Shown: positions 11,170-20,538 of the stretch, piece by piece | How positions within the stretch are numbered: position 1 is the stretch's first letter | How the letters are laid out: each line of letters starts with the position of its first letter | Origin: Dipteris shenzhenensis | Lineage: Eukaryota > Polypodiophyta > Polypodiopsida > Gleicheniales | Strand: one strand, 5' to 3' | Assembly (NCBI GenBank): GCA_047967505.1 | Contig: CM106539.1 | Length of the DNA: 64,000 nucleotides | Position numbers and translations under genes: made by a program | The notes under the pieces: generated by a model | What the model was told of the DNA's origin: nothing | The model's input: the letters and a program-made list of their open reading frames with translations, nothing else | Databases searched by the model: none

Positions 11170-11440
11170 GAAGAAAGAGAAAGTGTTACAACTTTGTGAT
11201 ACAACTTTGTGTTACAACTTTGTGTTACAACTTCTAGACACAACTTTGTGTTACGACTTTGTGTAACAACTTTGTGTTACAAGTTTGTCTACATGAAGAG
11301 AGAGAATGTGTTACGACTTTGTGACACAACTTTGTGTTACAAATTTGTGTTACAACTTCTACATGTAGAGAGAGAATGTGTTACAACTTTGTGTTACAAC
11401 TTTGTGATACAACTTTGTAATACGACTTTGTGTTACATGC
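11170..11440 (+). repeat. Tandem TGTGTTACAACTT array
   Basis: About fifteen degenerate units of TGTGTTACAACTT (variants with gatac, ttacg, acac) in two or three higher-order blocks separated by acatgnagagagagaatg. It lies upstream of the TATA-like box in the putative gypsy-1 LTR, a U3 position. Confidence 0.85.
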
Positions 11441-11464
11441 AGAGAGAGAGAAGCTCTCCAACTT

Positions 11465-11472
11465 GTATAAAT
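11465..11472 (+). promoter_or_regulatory. TATA-like box in putative gypsy-1 LTR
   Basis: TATAAATA just downstream of the U3 tandem array and upstream of a CT-rich leader. This is consistent with an LTR promoter, on sequence resemblance only. Confidence 0.45.
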
Positions 11473-11599
11473 ACCCCATAATGGAATGAAGCCCACACTC
11501 TTTGGGGCATTGTGTTGAGTCTACTTTGGTATTCCAAGCATTTGTCTCAAGTGTCCATGCTTCCTTGCACTACACGTCCAAAGCATGTCCTAACCTTGC

Positions 11600-11745
11600 A
11601 ACTCCTCCTCCCCTCTCCTCCAACCTTGCAACCCATCCTCTCCCTCTCCTCCTCCCTCCTCCTCCTCCCTCCTCCTCCTCCTCCTCTCTCCTCCTCCTCC
11701 CTCCTCCTCCTTCCTCCTCTCTCTTCTTTCCCCCATGCTCTTACA
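11600..11745 (+). repeat. CCT/CTC microsatellite-like tract
   Basis: Almost pure pyrimidine on the plus strand with dominant (CCT)n. The long open frames here (Ser/Leu/Pro-only products) are artefacts of composition. Confidence 0.9.
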
Positions 11746-11864
11746 CCTTCTTCCTCTCCCACTCCTATGCTTTCCTAAACCCTTTGTTCCTCAACCCTTA
11801 AACTCCATGATCTACGAGGGAGACGAGTTCTCCACCATGTATTCTTCTCTGAACCTTGGATCCT

Positions 11865-12075
11865 CCTTCTAACCCTGGACTCCTTCTAAACCGTGGAACC
11901 TCCTTCTGAACCCTAGAACTCTTTCTAAACCCTGGAACCTCCTTCTGAACCCTGGAACCTCCTTCTAAACCCTATAACTCTTTCTAAACCTTGGAACCTC
12001 CTTCTAAACCCTGGAACTCTTTCTAAAACCTGGAACCTCCTTCTGAACCCTTAAACTCCTCCTAAACCCTACAAC
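11865..12075 (+). repeat. Tandem CTTCTAAACCCTGGAACCT array
   Basis: About ten degenerate 18-20 bp units (ctttctaaaccctggaacct and relatives) inside the putative gypsy-1 LTR. Confidence 0.85.
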
Positions 12076-12323
12076 CCCCAATGAAGGCAAAAGCCTTCAT
12101 TACCTCAACAAAGATGGTTTACGTGCCTTTTACACATGCTTGCACTTTGTTTACTTACCACACTTAAGCCTACATCTCTCACCAGAACACGACTCGAGGT
12201 CCTAAGCTACACATATACTACAACCGACAATCCCAATATATCTGTAGGTGACAAAAAGCCTCGGAACCCTGCAAATAGAGTATAACCAGCTCTTCCTACG
12301 AAAGCAGTAGGAAAGAGCCAACA

Positions 12324-13901
12324 AAGTGATAAAATAATGACAACCTCCAATAGATGTAGCTTTAGTAGTCCAGACATCAGAGTGGATTAATTCCAATGGC
12401 CTCTTACTCTCTTGAACATGTCTAGGAAATGGTTTCCTTGCCTGTTTTCCAAATTGACAGGCTTCACATAACTTATGCATTTCTGCAACCTTGAACTTCA
12501 CTGTACATTAACATGACCAATACGTTTATGACAGATATCAATATCTGCAACTACACAGGTCCCATGTGCAAACATTGTTGCACTCAATTCAGGCATGTCT
12601 GCATCCAACGTAAACATCCTACCCTTCTTCTTCCCTTTTATTATGAAGCCACCTTTATTTTTCATATCCTCAACAAAGCATCCATGAGGATTAAATCTGA
12701 CCTGCAAGCCCTGCTCAACCATTTGACCAATAGAAACCAGGTTCTTGGTGATATTCGGGACATGAAATACATCAGACAGGTATTTCTTTTTCCCATCCTG
12801 CATAGACAAAGGAATTTTACCAATCTTCACAATAAGATGTGCAGTATCATCACCAGTCTCCACAAATCCTAGTCTTTCCATTTTCCTTACACCTTGCATC
12901 CATTTTGCATGACCTATCATGTGGTTTGATGCCCCTGAGTCAACATACCACACATCATTGCTTTCTTGTGCACTTGTCAAAGGATTGGTCATGTGCTGGA
13001 CCATAAACAGATGCTCATTTCTATCATCACCCTGTCTACTAGAGGATGCACAATTGCCTTGTTGCAATTTTCTAGTCATGATGTCATTCTGCTTTTTATA
13101 GCAGTCTTTAACCATATGACCATATGACCCATTTTACCACAGTAGTAGCATTCAACATTGCTGTTTGCATTTTGGGCTCTATGCCATCCACCACGACCTC
13201 TTTGGCTCCCCCTTCCTCTAAAGTTACCACGTCCTCCTCCATAGGACTGGTTTTCTTGAATTTGCTGCATATTTCAATTTCTGCCACGGCCTCCAAATCG
13301 GCTTGCTCTACCTCTGCCTCTACCTCTTCCAGCATTTGAGTAGAAGATAGCTTCTTTTGAAGTTCCTCCTGAAGAAGATGCACCACCATTTTTCTGCTCT
13401 TCAAAAATTAGAAGAGCAATCAACTCCTCAAAATCAAGAAAATTCTCACGGACGGCAATGGATGACTGGAATTGTGCATAATAATTTCCTAGACCATTCA
13501 AGGTCACAAAAACTAAATCATCATCTTCCACTGGCGACCCAATAGAAGCAAGTGCATTTGCAATCTTCTTCACCTTCATGTGGTAGTCATTGATGCTCAT
13601 ATTTTCTCTCTGCACATTATGCAACTCCTACTGGAGCTGCATTTTCCTGGCTTGCATATTTGTGCTATACATTTTTGTCAAAGTATCCCATGCCTCCTTT
13701 GGCGTGCTTGCATCCTAAATATGCACAATCATAGAATCTGAAATATTGATAGACAACTAGTACATAACTTTTCTGGCTACACAACTACTACTCCCAATAG
13801 CCTTTTCCCTTAAGGAAATTTGTCATTCTAAACTTCCATGCTTGGAAGTTCTTCGTGTCAAGCTTTTCAGTGACAATCTGTGAAAGAGCATCAGACGCCA
13901 T
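12324..13901 (-). pseudogene. copia-1 gag, protease and integrase start (copy C)
   Basis: Read leftwards from ATG 13901: MASDALSQIV, gag core, NMSINDYHMKVKKIANAL (near 13590), RGRGRGR, CCHC knuckle CYYCGKMGH (about 13135-13165), WYVDSGASNHM (near 12930-12960), HVPNITKNLVSIGQMVEQ, then HKRIGHVNVQ of the integrase zinc finger and CEACQFGKQARKPFP (near 12430-12470). Defects: TAG for Gln near 13630, TGA near 13270, a duplicated/shifted stretch at the knuckle near 13110-13130, and a roughly 55-bp deletion near 12498. It ends just after HSDVWTTKATSIGGCHYF. Confidence 0.85.
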
Positions 13902-14017
13902 TACAGAATACTGCAAAATATTTTGTCACTGCAAAAAAACACAACTTCTGCCTCACAAGGGCAAATCTGCAAAACTGCATCAACAGCAATAAGAATGATT
14001 TTATCACTCCCAATATC

Positions 14018-14343
14018 TGTTGAGAGTTGTGGTGCCATGAGCACTTGTAGAGCAAAGGTATGAGCAAAAGATAAGCTGCCACATGGCATGGAGGAGATAT
14101 CCCACATGTGAGCAAGCAAAATGGATGTAAGTACCCTCACCTATAAAAGGGAGGTTCATTTGAAGTAATATCAATCAAGCACTTTGCACTATCTCAAGAT
14201 TCTCTTTATGAGTCCAAGCTAATCTATCTTGGAACCTAATTGACTTGAGATACATGTCATGAGCACTCTCTTCATCATGTTTCCACATAGGTTCCATCCA
14301 CCTTAGAGTGCTCCATAGATCCTGTGGCACACATGTTTTGTCA
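14018..14343 (+). repeat. Element D 5' LTR
   Basis: 326 bp, TGTTGAGAGTTGTGG..GTTTTGTCA. Contains a good TATA box (CTATAAAAGG at 14141-14150), so it may drive transcription into the interior. Confidence 0.95.
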
Positions 14344-14356
14344 TGGTATCAGAGCA
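14344..14356 (+). promoter_or_regulatory. Element D primer binding site
   Basis: TGGTATCAGAGCA directly after the 5' LTR, complementary to the 3' end expected for initiator Met tRNA. Confidence 0.9.
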
Positions 14357-15763
14357 TAGGTTTAGCTCTCCTAGTTTAGTTCATTAGTAGTTCACTAGGA
14401 TTGCTTCCATTTCTAGATTAGTTGTAGGCATGTCTTAGGAGCACGTGTTTTGTCATAGGTTAGTTTTAGTTTTAGATTGAGAAAATTTCCGTCCATTGAT
14501 TCCTTCCATTGCAATGAGGGAATTCCGTCATTGAGAGAAAGAGAGTGTCATTCTTTCTTTTGAGATAGAGTCTTGTCTACGAGAGAGAGTTCATTTGGAG
14601 GAATTCTACACCATGAATAGAGCATTGTGTGAGAGAGAAAAAGAGAGATCTGCAAGGAAGCTCCATCAACAGCATAGCTTCACACACCCAGTGGCTACAA
14701 AGCATGTCTAGTACACGGCTTCATCGACCTACGCAACTATAGTAGCCAGTGAGGAAAGGACTGCACGAAAAGTTTGGGCAGCTCCACGAATCCAATGAAG
14801 GTGATTGAGTGGCTGAAAACATAAGCCGATGTTCACACAAGGCTCTTGCGCCTCCTACGTAGCCAAGCAAAGCAACAAGCTCCAACGAGCCTCCATCAAG
14901 CAACGAAATCAGCTCATCTCCAACGACTCTGAAGCAAGCCAATGAGCTCTCTCAACATGCCATAGCTAGTAGCAGCCGATCGACGGAATTCTTTACAGCA
15001 ACTAGCAACTAAGGCCTCGAGGAATAGCCTGGCTCCCACGACCCGCATGTCCTGCTTTAGTGACTCCTAACGGGCTCCTTAAGCTCTAGCCTGGCCAATC
15101 GGACCACAGCCTCCTGCTCACAACACAGTCTTCCCTGATGCTAAGGAGTTTATGTCACTCCTAGCGAATCGCTGCTTCTCACTGTATTTTGCTAATGCTT
15201 GCATATCGTAACACCCCCCGTGAAGCTGAGAGAAGAAGACAACGACGTCCACAACACTCAAACAGCCGGTAGTACTTCTCCATGGGCTCCAGCTCCACCA
15301 CAATCAACAACGAACTGCGCCAACACCAAGCTACGCCTTATCAACCAGTCGGCCTTCTCAGCATTAGATGCAGCTCTCCAGGCACTCCAACAATGATCTC
15401 CTCATAGTCCCTATGAGCTCTCATCTGCAAGGCTGACTACCGACAAGCCTTATCTTCATGCTCAGCCTGTGGCAGAAATCCGAGAAGAGATGAAGATTAA
15501 AGAAGACGATCGAGAATGGCCAATTCTTCTTTATTCTTGACACGTGGCAACCCTGTTGATCAGCACGTGACAGATAAGAAATGAATAGGGTTATTGAAAG
15601 CAGCCAAGGTTAGTTTATGGTTAGGTTGAATTGCATGGTTTAGGTGGACCATGATAAAGTTAAAGTAACCTTGGGTTAACTTGTTTGGGTTAAAAGATTG
15701 CCACATGTCAATAGTGCCACCTAAGCACACAGCCCCTGCCAAGCACAGTCCTGCAAGCAGCAT
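14357..15763 (+). other. Element D interior, left part, no recognised protein
   Basis: About 1.4 kb. It starts with a leader-like stretch of gagagagaaag motifs, then Cys/Ser/Ala-codon-rich DNA with only short frames in all directions (longest about 70 codons). No retroelement or host domain was recognised. It could be captured host sequence or decayed gag. Confidence 0.5.
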
Positions 15764-16189
15764 GTGAATAGCCCAGCCACATCATCAAAGACCCTCTTCT
15801 TCACAAAAGCTTCAACAAGCCATAACTTCCAATCCAGGAAGAATTTGGACATGCTCCAAAAAGGAAAAGTGATCGTCTTTTCAAGCTCTACGCGCCTGTC
15901 ATGTCAGAATCATTGTATGCAATTAGACACTGCCAATATTGAAAGAATTCAATTGGTAAGACCTTTGCAACAAATGGAAAAGCAAAGCATGAATGCAAAC
16001 ATCGATGTAAAAAGAATGCCAAAAGCACAAGTGCATGAGATGACCATAGCAGGAAGCATGGCATCCACACATAAAGCATCAAGGCACATGGAAGAACAAA
16101 GCATCATGCAGGTAGCTACACCAAGCAAAGAAGCAAACGAGTCATCATCAAGCCATGAGCCAAAAGGTGACATCAATGGAATGTATTGA
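15764..16189 (+). CDS. Hypothetical 141-aa ORF in element D
   Basis: ATG 15764 to TGA 16189. The predicted product is hydrophilic and rich in Ser, Lys, Gln and Met (start MNSPATSSKTLFFTK; a repeated MEKQS/MEEQS motif), with no CCHC knuckle, protease or transmembrane motif. It is the longest sense frame in the element and ends about 50 bp before the triplicated PPT units. Coding status is unproven. Alternatives are a fortuitous ORF or the remnant of a gag C-terminus. Confidence 0.3.
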   Translation: MNSPATSSKTLFFTKASTSHNFQSRKNLDMLQKGKVIVFSSSTRLSCQNHCMQLDTANIERIQLVRPLQQMEKQSMNANIDVKRMPKAQVHEMTIAGSMASTHKASRHMEEQSIMQVATPSKEANESSSSHEPKGDINGMY

Positions 16190-16237
16190 AAAGCAAAAAA
16201 ACCTTGCCAACCTTGCCTATTATGTTTTGTAATCAAA

Positions 16238-16403
16238 CCTGACCACCTGAGAGTAGCTATGAAAGCACCCAGGGGAGGTATTGACATGTAAAAGCCACAC
16301 TTGACCACCTTAAGTAGCATGCATGCACTAAGGGGAGGTGATGGAATGTAACTCACATCTGACCACCTTGCAGTAGCCAAAGGATTATGGCACCAAGGGG
16401 AGG
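16238..16403 (+). repeat. Three tandem units each ending in a polypurine tract (element D)
   Basis: The unit YTGACCACCT..AGTAGC..CACYAAGGGGAGGT occurs at 16238-16279, 16300-16339 and 16358-16404. Only the last AAGGGGAGG abuts the 3' LTR and would serve as the true polypurine primer; the other two are potential decoy or additional primers. Confidence 0.85.
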
Positions 16404-16729
16404 TGTTGAGAGTTGTGGTGCCATGAGCACTTGTAGAGCAAAGGTATGAGCAAAAGATAAGCTGCCACATGGCATGGAGGAGATATCCCACATGTGAGCA
16501 AGCAAAATGGATGTAAGTACCCTCACCTATAAAAGGGAGGTTCATTTGAAGTAATATCAATCAAGCACTTTGCACTATCTCAAGATTCTCTTTATGAGTC
16601 CAAGCTAATCTATCTTGGAACCTAATTGACTTGAGATACATGTCATGAGCACTCTCTTCATCATGTTTCCACATAGGTTCCATCCACCTTAGAGTGCTCC
16701 ATAGATCCTGTGGCACACATGTTTTGTCA
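16404..16729 (+). repeat. Element D 3' LTR
   Basis: 326 bp, reads identical to 14018-14343. Followed by ATATC, the second copy of the target duplication. Confidence 0.95.
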
Positions 16730-17104
16730 ATATCTCTGCGCGTAGGCATATGATGTAATTTCTATGATAACTTTTCATTGACCTGTAGAATAGTGGTTGC
16801 ACAACAAAAACAGGGCACTTTCCTGAGTGCCTGTGAAAAACTTCTGCCACCAAAACGGGCCCTGAAATGGCCTCGAATCAAAAAAATATTTTCACCAAGG
16901 GCTTTGCCCTTGCTCGTATCATATACTACCCTTTTGCCACACCACGAAGGGCGTCCCAATTTGAGACAGTGCACTCTTGCACTTTTCGGCTATGCTACCT
17001 GCAGAGATTTGCTCCCAAAGTCAAAAAAAAGGAAAGCAACACTGATCCTCTTACTAGGATACCCCGAACTTGGTTTGCTTTCTTGAGCTCCTTACCATGA
17101 ACCG

Positions 17105-17117
17105 AGCTCTGATACCA
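17105..17117 (-). promoter_or_regulatory. Primer binding site of copia-1 copy C
   Basis: Plus-strand agctctgatacca is the reverse complement of TGGTATCAGAGCT, adjacent to the LTR at 17118. Confidence 0.88.
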
Positions 17118-17473
17118 TGTGAAGAGAGTGGGAGAGAAGGAAGGAGTCTCACTTGCAGCTTTCTCAGATACACAATGAGGGAATATACACAAAGGTGGAG
17201 GTTGAAAATAGTTTTTTCTCTTCTTAGTTGTGAAAGCCAAAAGAACTCTAAGTACAAAAGAATAGGTGAACCCTATATGTGGGTCTCAAACCAATCTCAG
17301 CTAACTAAGGTGGCATACTAACTTAGCCACTAACTAGAGTACATAAAGATAGCTGTCATCCATCTATTATTCATGGGCGGTGTACCAACCGCATATGCAG
17401 CTCTAACAAGTCGGTGACATAAATGCACAACGGTCACTCTGGCATATCACGAGTGGAGCTCGATATCTCAACA
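17118..17473 (-). repeat. copia-1 5' LTR (copy C)
   Basis: 356 bp from tgtgaagaga to atctcaaca on the plus strand. Next to it, at 17474, the broken DGNHR gene begins. Confidence 0.9.
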
Positions 17474-17893
17474 AGGGATTGGGTGTCTGCTTTCTCCATC
17501 TCCTCTTTGAGCTTATGGTGGTACACATCCTGGCACGTGAAAGTGTGTGAGATAACATGTGGCAAAAGATTGCAATGCAAGGAATGAAAAACTATAAAGC
17601 ACTTACCCTGAAAAAAAATTATCTAAGAACAACCATTGGAAAGTTGTACCAAGCCTTCATATGCCCACTCCTCTCCATCACAAGCATGGACTCCACCAAT
17701 ATTTTGTCCTCGTGGGCAAAATAGTGCATGAGTGTGTCTCTATTTGCAGTGCCGAGCTTCTACATCATGAACATATCATGCGCTATTGCATGAGGGACAT
17801 GTAGATGAGCAAGCATGCACACACAGATGCAATGGGTGAGATGATTTTTTGAAGTATACACAAAATACTCCAAAGCACAACACTAGCAGAGTC

Positions 17894-18185
17894 TGTTGGG
17901 ATATCTCAAGGTGTATGCCTCAGGCACACCTTATGTTTCTATGTGTGAGTGCTAGAGGCACAGTTAGGTGCCCAGAAGCACAGTTAGGTGGTGGAAAAGC
18001 CACATGGGATGATTGAGAGAATCTAGGAGCAGATTGAGGAGATGATTGTGGAGCTCTGAGGTCATCAGTGATGTCAATGAGCTTGTATGAGGTGCCTACT
18101 TAAGGACCTCACTTTTCTTCATTCCAAAAAAAGCAAGTATTCTGAGTTTGTGTCCACTCTACTCTTTCCTTTCAGTATTCCAACA
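17894..18185 (+). repeat. Gag-only element 5' LTR
   Basis: TGTTGGGATATCTC..TATTCCAACA, 292 bp, followed by TGGTATCAGAGCC. Contains a repeated GCACAGTTAGGTG motif. Confidence 0.95.
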
Positions 18186-18198
18186 TGGTATCAGAGCC
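18186..18198 (+). promoter_or_regulatory. Gag-only element primer binding site
   Basis: TGGTATCAGAGCC, initiator-Met tRNA type, abutting the LTR. Confidence 0.92.
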
Positions 18199-19041
18199 AT
18201 TTGATCCTCCTTGAGCCCATTTTTGCCACATCATCATCTTCTTCCTCTTCTTCTTCTTCACCATCTCTCCCTCTTCTTCCAAAAATTTGCTTAAGCCTGT
18301 TCTCCTCCGATTCTCAGCCATTTCCCACACCCTTCTAGCTAGAGATCCATCTTGTTGGGGCGAACTTCTAGCTGCAAGGAATTGACGAATCTTCGCCTCT
18401 GCTCGTCGCCATTACACGAAGGTCGTCGACTGTCTCTTCTGCGTTTTCTCCTAGCACACTTGATCTTTCTCTAATTCCTTTCAGGGGGGGCTGGTCCATA
18501 CCTAGAGCTACCTTGTGCTGAAATCTGAGCAGCAATGGCTGCATATTGAAGGAGAAAACAGAGAAAAACCAGTCGACTTTGTTGAAGAAGGAGAAGGCGA
18601 CCTGAAGCGTTTTTTTGCCTCTTCTTCCCAGAGGTTCTACTGTGGTATACCAGATTTCTTTTGCCTCAGAAATCCCCCTTTCTTTTGCTTTGAAGAGTGA
18701 GCTATAAGCCCTCCAAGTTCAGCTCTCTAGTTTTGACAGTTTTGACAAGCTTTTGAAAATGATGCTACATAAAATGCTACTCTAGCATTTCTGGTCTTTT
18801 GAAGTTTTCAACAACTTCAATACAAGTTTTGCTTCAGTTTTGTTTTGACTTGCTAGACCTGGTTTTGATTGGAAAGTGTTTATTTCACCCACTTCTATGA
18901 AGCATGTAAGAAGAAGCATCATTGTTTGAAATCTGGTCACTACTATTTGCTACATCAAGTGCTCATATTTTGGAAGTCTTTCAGTTATTTTTGCCTTGTA
19001 AGAGAGATAGACACTGCCCAATATCTGGGTTAGACCCTCTC
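18199..19041 (+). other. Untranslated leader of the gag-only element
   Basis: About 840 bp between PBS and gag with a short CTT-rich tract (18230-18280). The frame of gag stays open back to 18922, but the family-typical gag N-terminus begins at 19042. Confidence 0.5.
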
Positions 19042-19872
19042 ATGGCTACCATATTTAATCTTGAGAAGTTCAATGGAAAGGGCTTCCATACATGGCAAAT
19101 GAAGGTGAAATTTGCATTGATGAGGGAGAACTTATGGGGACTTGTCAAACCGACTCCTACCGCTTCTTCTACGGCCTCCAATGTTGGACAATCCTCAACT
19201 CCGACACGATCGGCAAGGGATCCAGCAAGAGAAGAAAAAGCATATGGTATAATTGCTCTTGCTCTAGGTGATGATTATATACACCATATCTCTGACTTAG
19301 AGTCTCCTTCGGAAGCTTGGCAGAAGCTAGACATGATTTTTGGTGCAAGCTCTCACATCTCTAAACTATCACTTAAAATCTCTTTCTTTGAATTAAAGAT
19401 GGCAAGTGATACTACTTTAGCAGCTCATGTCAACTATATGCGGAGTCTTATGACTCAATTAGCTTCTATCAACTCTCCTATCACTCCTGATGATGCTATG
19501 GCAGTGTTACTTAAGAGTATGCCTGAAGGATTTGATCACATTGTTAGCACTTTGAAGAATCTTCCCAATCCTAACCTTGAAGGCATTATCTCTGCTCTCC
19601 AAGAAGAAGAAAGGCATATGGAGCTCAGGAAAGGCAATGACACTGCTTATGCTATAAAAGTCCAGAAGGGCAAGTATACTCCTTGCAATCACTGTGGAAA
19701 GACAAATCACCTTTCAAAGGACTGCTTCAAAGTTAATCCATGCAAGCACTGTGGCAAGAACAACCATAATGAGAAGTTTTGCAGAGCCAAAGCAAAGACA
19801 GAAAATGCAAATCTACTTACAGTTAATGAGCCTCCACAAGATGAGGCATCCTTTGAAGATTATGCATTTTAA
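19042..19872 (+). CDS. gag: Copia-type Gag protein, intact
   Basis: 276 codons without a stop. The start ATG 19042 is chosen because MATIFNLEKFNGKGFHTWQ is the usual beginning of copia Gag; the frame could be extended to ATG 18922 (316 aa). Order: F-x-G-x-x-F-x-x-W N-terminal motif, a UBN2/retrotran_gag-like helical core (EEKAYGIIALALGDDYIHHI; SLMTQLASINSPITPDD), then two CCHC zinc knuckles, CNHCGKTNHLSKDC (residues about 216-229) and CKHCGKNNHNEKFC (about 235-248), and an acidic tail. Gag packages element RNA into cytoplasmic particles. The TAA after YAF ends the frame with no pol behind it, so this is a designed or stable gag-only architecture and not an early stop in a longer polyprotein. 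Confidence 0.88.
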   Translation: MATIFNLEKFNGKGFHTWQMKVKFALMRENLWGLVKPTPTASSTASNVGQSSTPTRSARDPAREEKAYGIIALALGDDYIHHISDLESPSEAWQKLDMIFGASSHISKLSLKISFFELKMASDTTLAAHVNYMRSLMTQLASINSPITPDDAMAVLLKSMPEGFDHIVSTLKNLPNPNLEGIISALQEEERHMELRKGNDTAYAIKVQKGKYTPCNHCGKTNHLSKDCFKVNPCKHCGKNNHNEKFCRAKAKTENANLLTVNEPPQDEASFEDYAF

Positions 19873-20246
19873 ACACATCTCTATGTATGCTCCAGATCTC
19901 TCTTTTTATGTCAAGGTACTCAGCCTGGATAGTCCTCCAAAATGAATGAAATAAACTATTGTGTTTTGTGTGTTTTGTAAACACCTCTGGTCACCTTATG
20001 ATGTAGGTCATGTGTATGTTTTGTTCCATGGTACCTCCTGCAGACATTGTGTGCATGTACATGCAGGGGAGATAACCATTGGAAAGTCTTTTTGTATCCC
20101 TTTTGTTTACCTTACACCCAAGGAAACCCTTGCTAGCATGAGAACCTAGCCATAGATTTATCCTTGACCACCATGAGATGGCATGAGAAACTATGAGACT
20201 AGATGTATCCTTGACATAGCCTGAGGCATTCCCTTGAGGGGGGGTT
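19873..20246 (+). other. 3' untranslated part and polypurine tract of the gag-only element
   Basis: About 370 bp without ORFs, ending in a run of G residues (GAGGGGGGGG, about 20235-20244) immediately before the 3' LTR. Plus-strand DNA synthesis would be primed here. Confidence 0.7.
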
Positions 20247-20538
20247 TGTTGGGATATCTCAAGGTGTATGCCTCAGGCACACCTTATGCTTCTATGTGTG
20301 AGTGCTAGAGGCACAGTTAGGTGCCCACAAGCACAGTTAGGTGGTGGAAAAGCCACATAGGATGATTGAGAGAATCTAGGAGCAGATTGAGGAGATGATT
20401 GTGGAGCTCTGAGGTCATCAGTGATGTCAATGAGCTTGTATGAGGTGCCTACTTAAGGACCTCACTTTTCTTCATTCCAAAAAAAGCAAGTATTCTGAGT
20501 TTGTGTCCACTCTACTCTTTCCTTTCAGTATTCCAACA
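20247..20538 (+). repeat. Gag-only element 3' LTR
   Basis: 292 bp. Differs from the 5' LTR at three sites (T/C near 17936, G/C near 17974, G/A near 18007 in left-copy coordinates). Followed by GAGTC. Confidence 0.95.

Larger units (their letters stand above)
6417..12323 (+). mobile_element. Ty3/gypsy element gypsy-1, 3' part (IN tail, extra ORF, 3' LTR)
   Basis: Starts inside integrase, so gag, protease, RT and the 5' LTR are missing. Order: integrase C-terminal part (6428-6979), spacer, a very long sense extra reading frame (7337-11107), a purine-rich tract, and a putative 3' LTR (about 11142-12323). An additional ORF between integrase and the 3' LTR is known from plant Athila/Tat-like gypsy groups and copia SIRE, but the product here was not recognised. 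The right border lies against copia-1 copy C integrase near 12324. Confidence 0.7.
11142..12323 (+). repeat. Putative gypsy-1 3' LTR
   Basis: A purine-rich stretch (ggatccgggag, 11129-11139) is followed by TGTTGTCTC at 11142, and the segment ends with ..AGCCAACA at 12323 next to copia-1 DNA. A TATA-like TATAAATA lies at 11465-11472. It contains three simple-sequence blocks (11170-11440, 11600-11745, 11865-12075). The 5' LTR is missing, so the borders cannot be confirmed by pairing. Confidence 0.45.
14018..16729 (+). mobile_element. Young non-autonomous LTR element D (unknown family)
   Basis: Two LTRs (14018-14343 and 16404-16729) bounded by TG..CA read identically over 326 bp by eye. They are flanked by the target duplication ATATC (14013-14017 and 16730-16734). 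A PBS (TGGTATCAGAGCA) follows the left LTR and an AAGGGGAGG polypurine tract precedes the right. The 2060-bp interior has no gag, protease, RT, RNase H or integrase signature, so it must be mobilised by another element's proteins. It is larger than a classic TRIM and smaller than most LARDs. It inserted into the leader of copia-1 copy C. Confidence 0.93.
12324..17473 (-). mobile_element. copia-1 copy C, 5' half (split by element D)
   Basis: Minus-strand copia-1: 5' LTR 17118-17473, PBS 17105-17117, leader, gag ATG at 13901, gag, protease and the start of integrase, truncated at about 12324 against gypsy-1. Element D (14018-16729) sits in the untranslated leader, duplicating ATATC. Copy C shares the integrase start (about 12326-12380) with copy A, so A and C cannot be two halves of one split element. 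Confidence 0.85.
17894..20538 (+). mobile_element. Gag-only (TR-GAG-like) LTR retrotransposon
   Basis: LTRs of 292 bp (17894-18185 and 20247-20538) differ at three positions by eye. The target duplication GAGTC flanks both ends (17889-17893 and 20539-20543). A PBS (18186-18198) follows the left LTR and a G-rich tract (about 20235-20244) precedes the right. The only recognisable gene is an intact gag with two zinc knuckles; protease, integrase, RT and RNase H are absent. This matches the published TR-GAG class of non-autonomous plant LTR elements. Low LTR divergence points to a recent insertion. Confidence 0.93.

Noticed and set aside
11170-11440. Regular short repeats considered as a CRISPR array
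   Set aside because: Units are contiguous and degenerate, without unique spacers or cas genes, in a plant nuclear context.
11502-11801. Open frames of up to 99 codons across the CCT tract on both strands
   Set aside because: Products are almost only Ser, Leu and Pro (or Gly, Glu, Arg on the other strand), a direct result of simple-sequence composition.
12513-12872. Plus-strand 119-codon frame, repeated at 31420, 41579 and on the minus strand at 51804 and 60984
   Set aside because: It is the antisense of copia-1 integrase/protease and recurs only because the element recurs.
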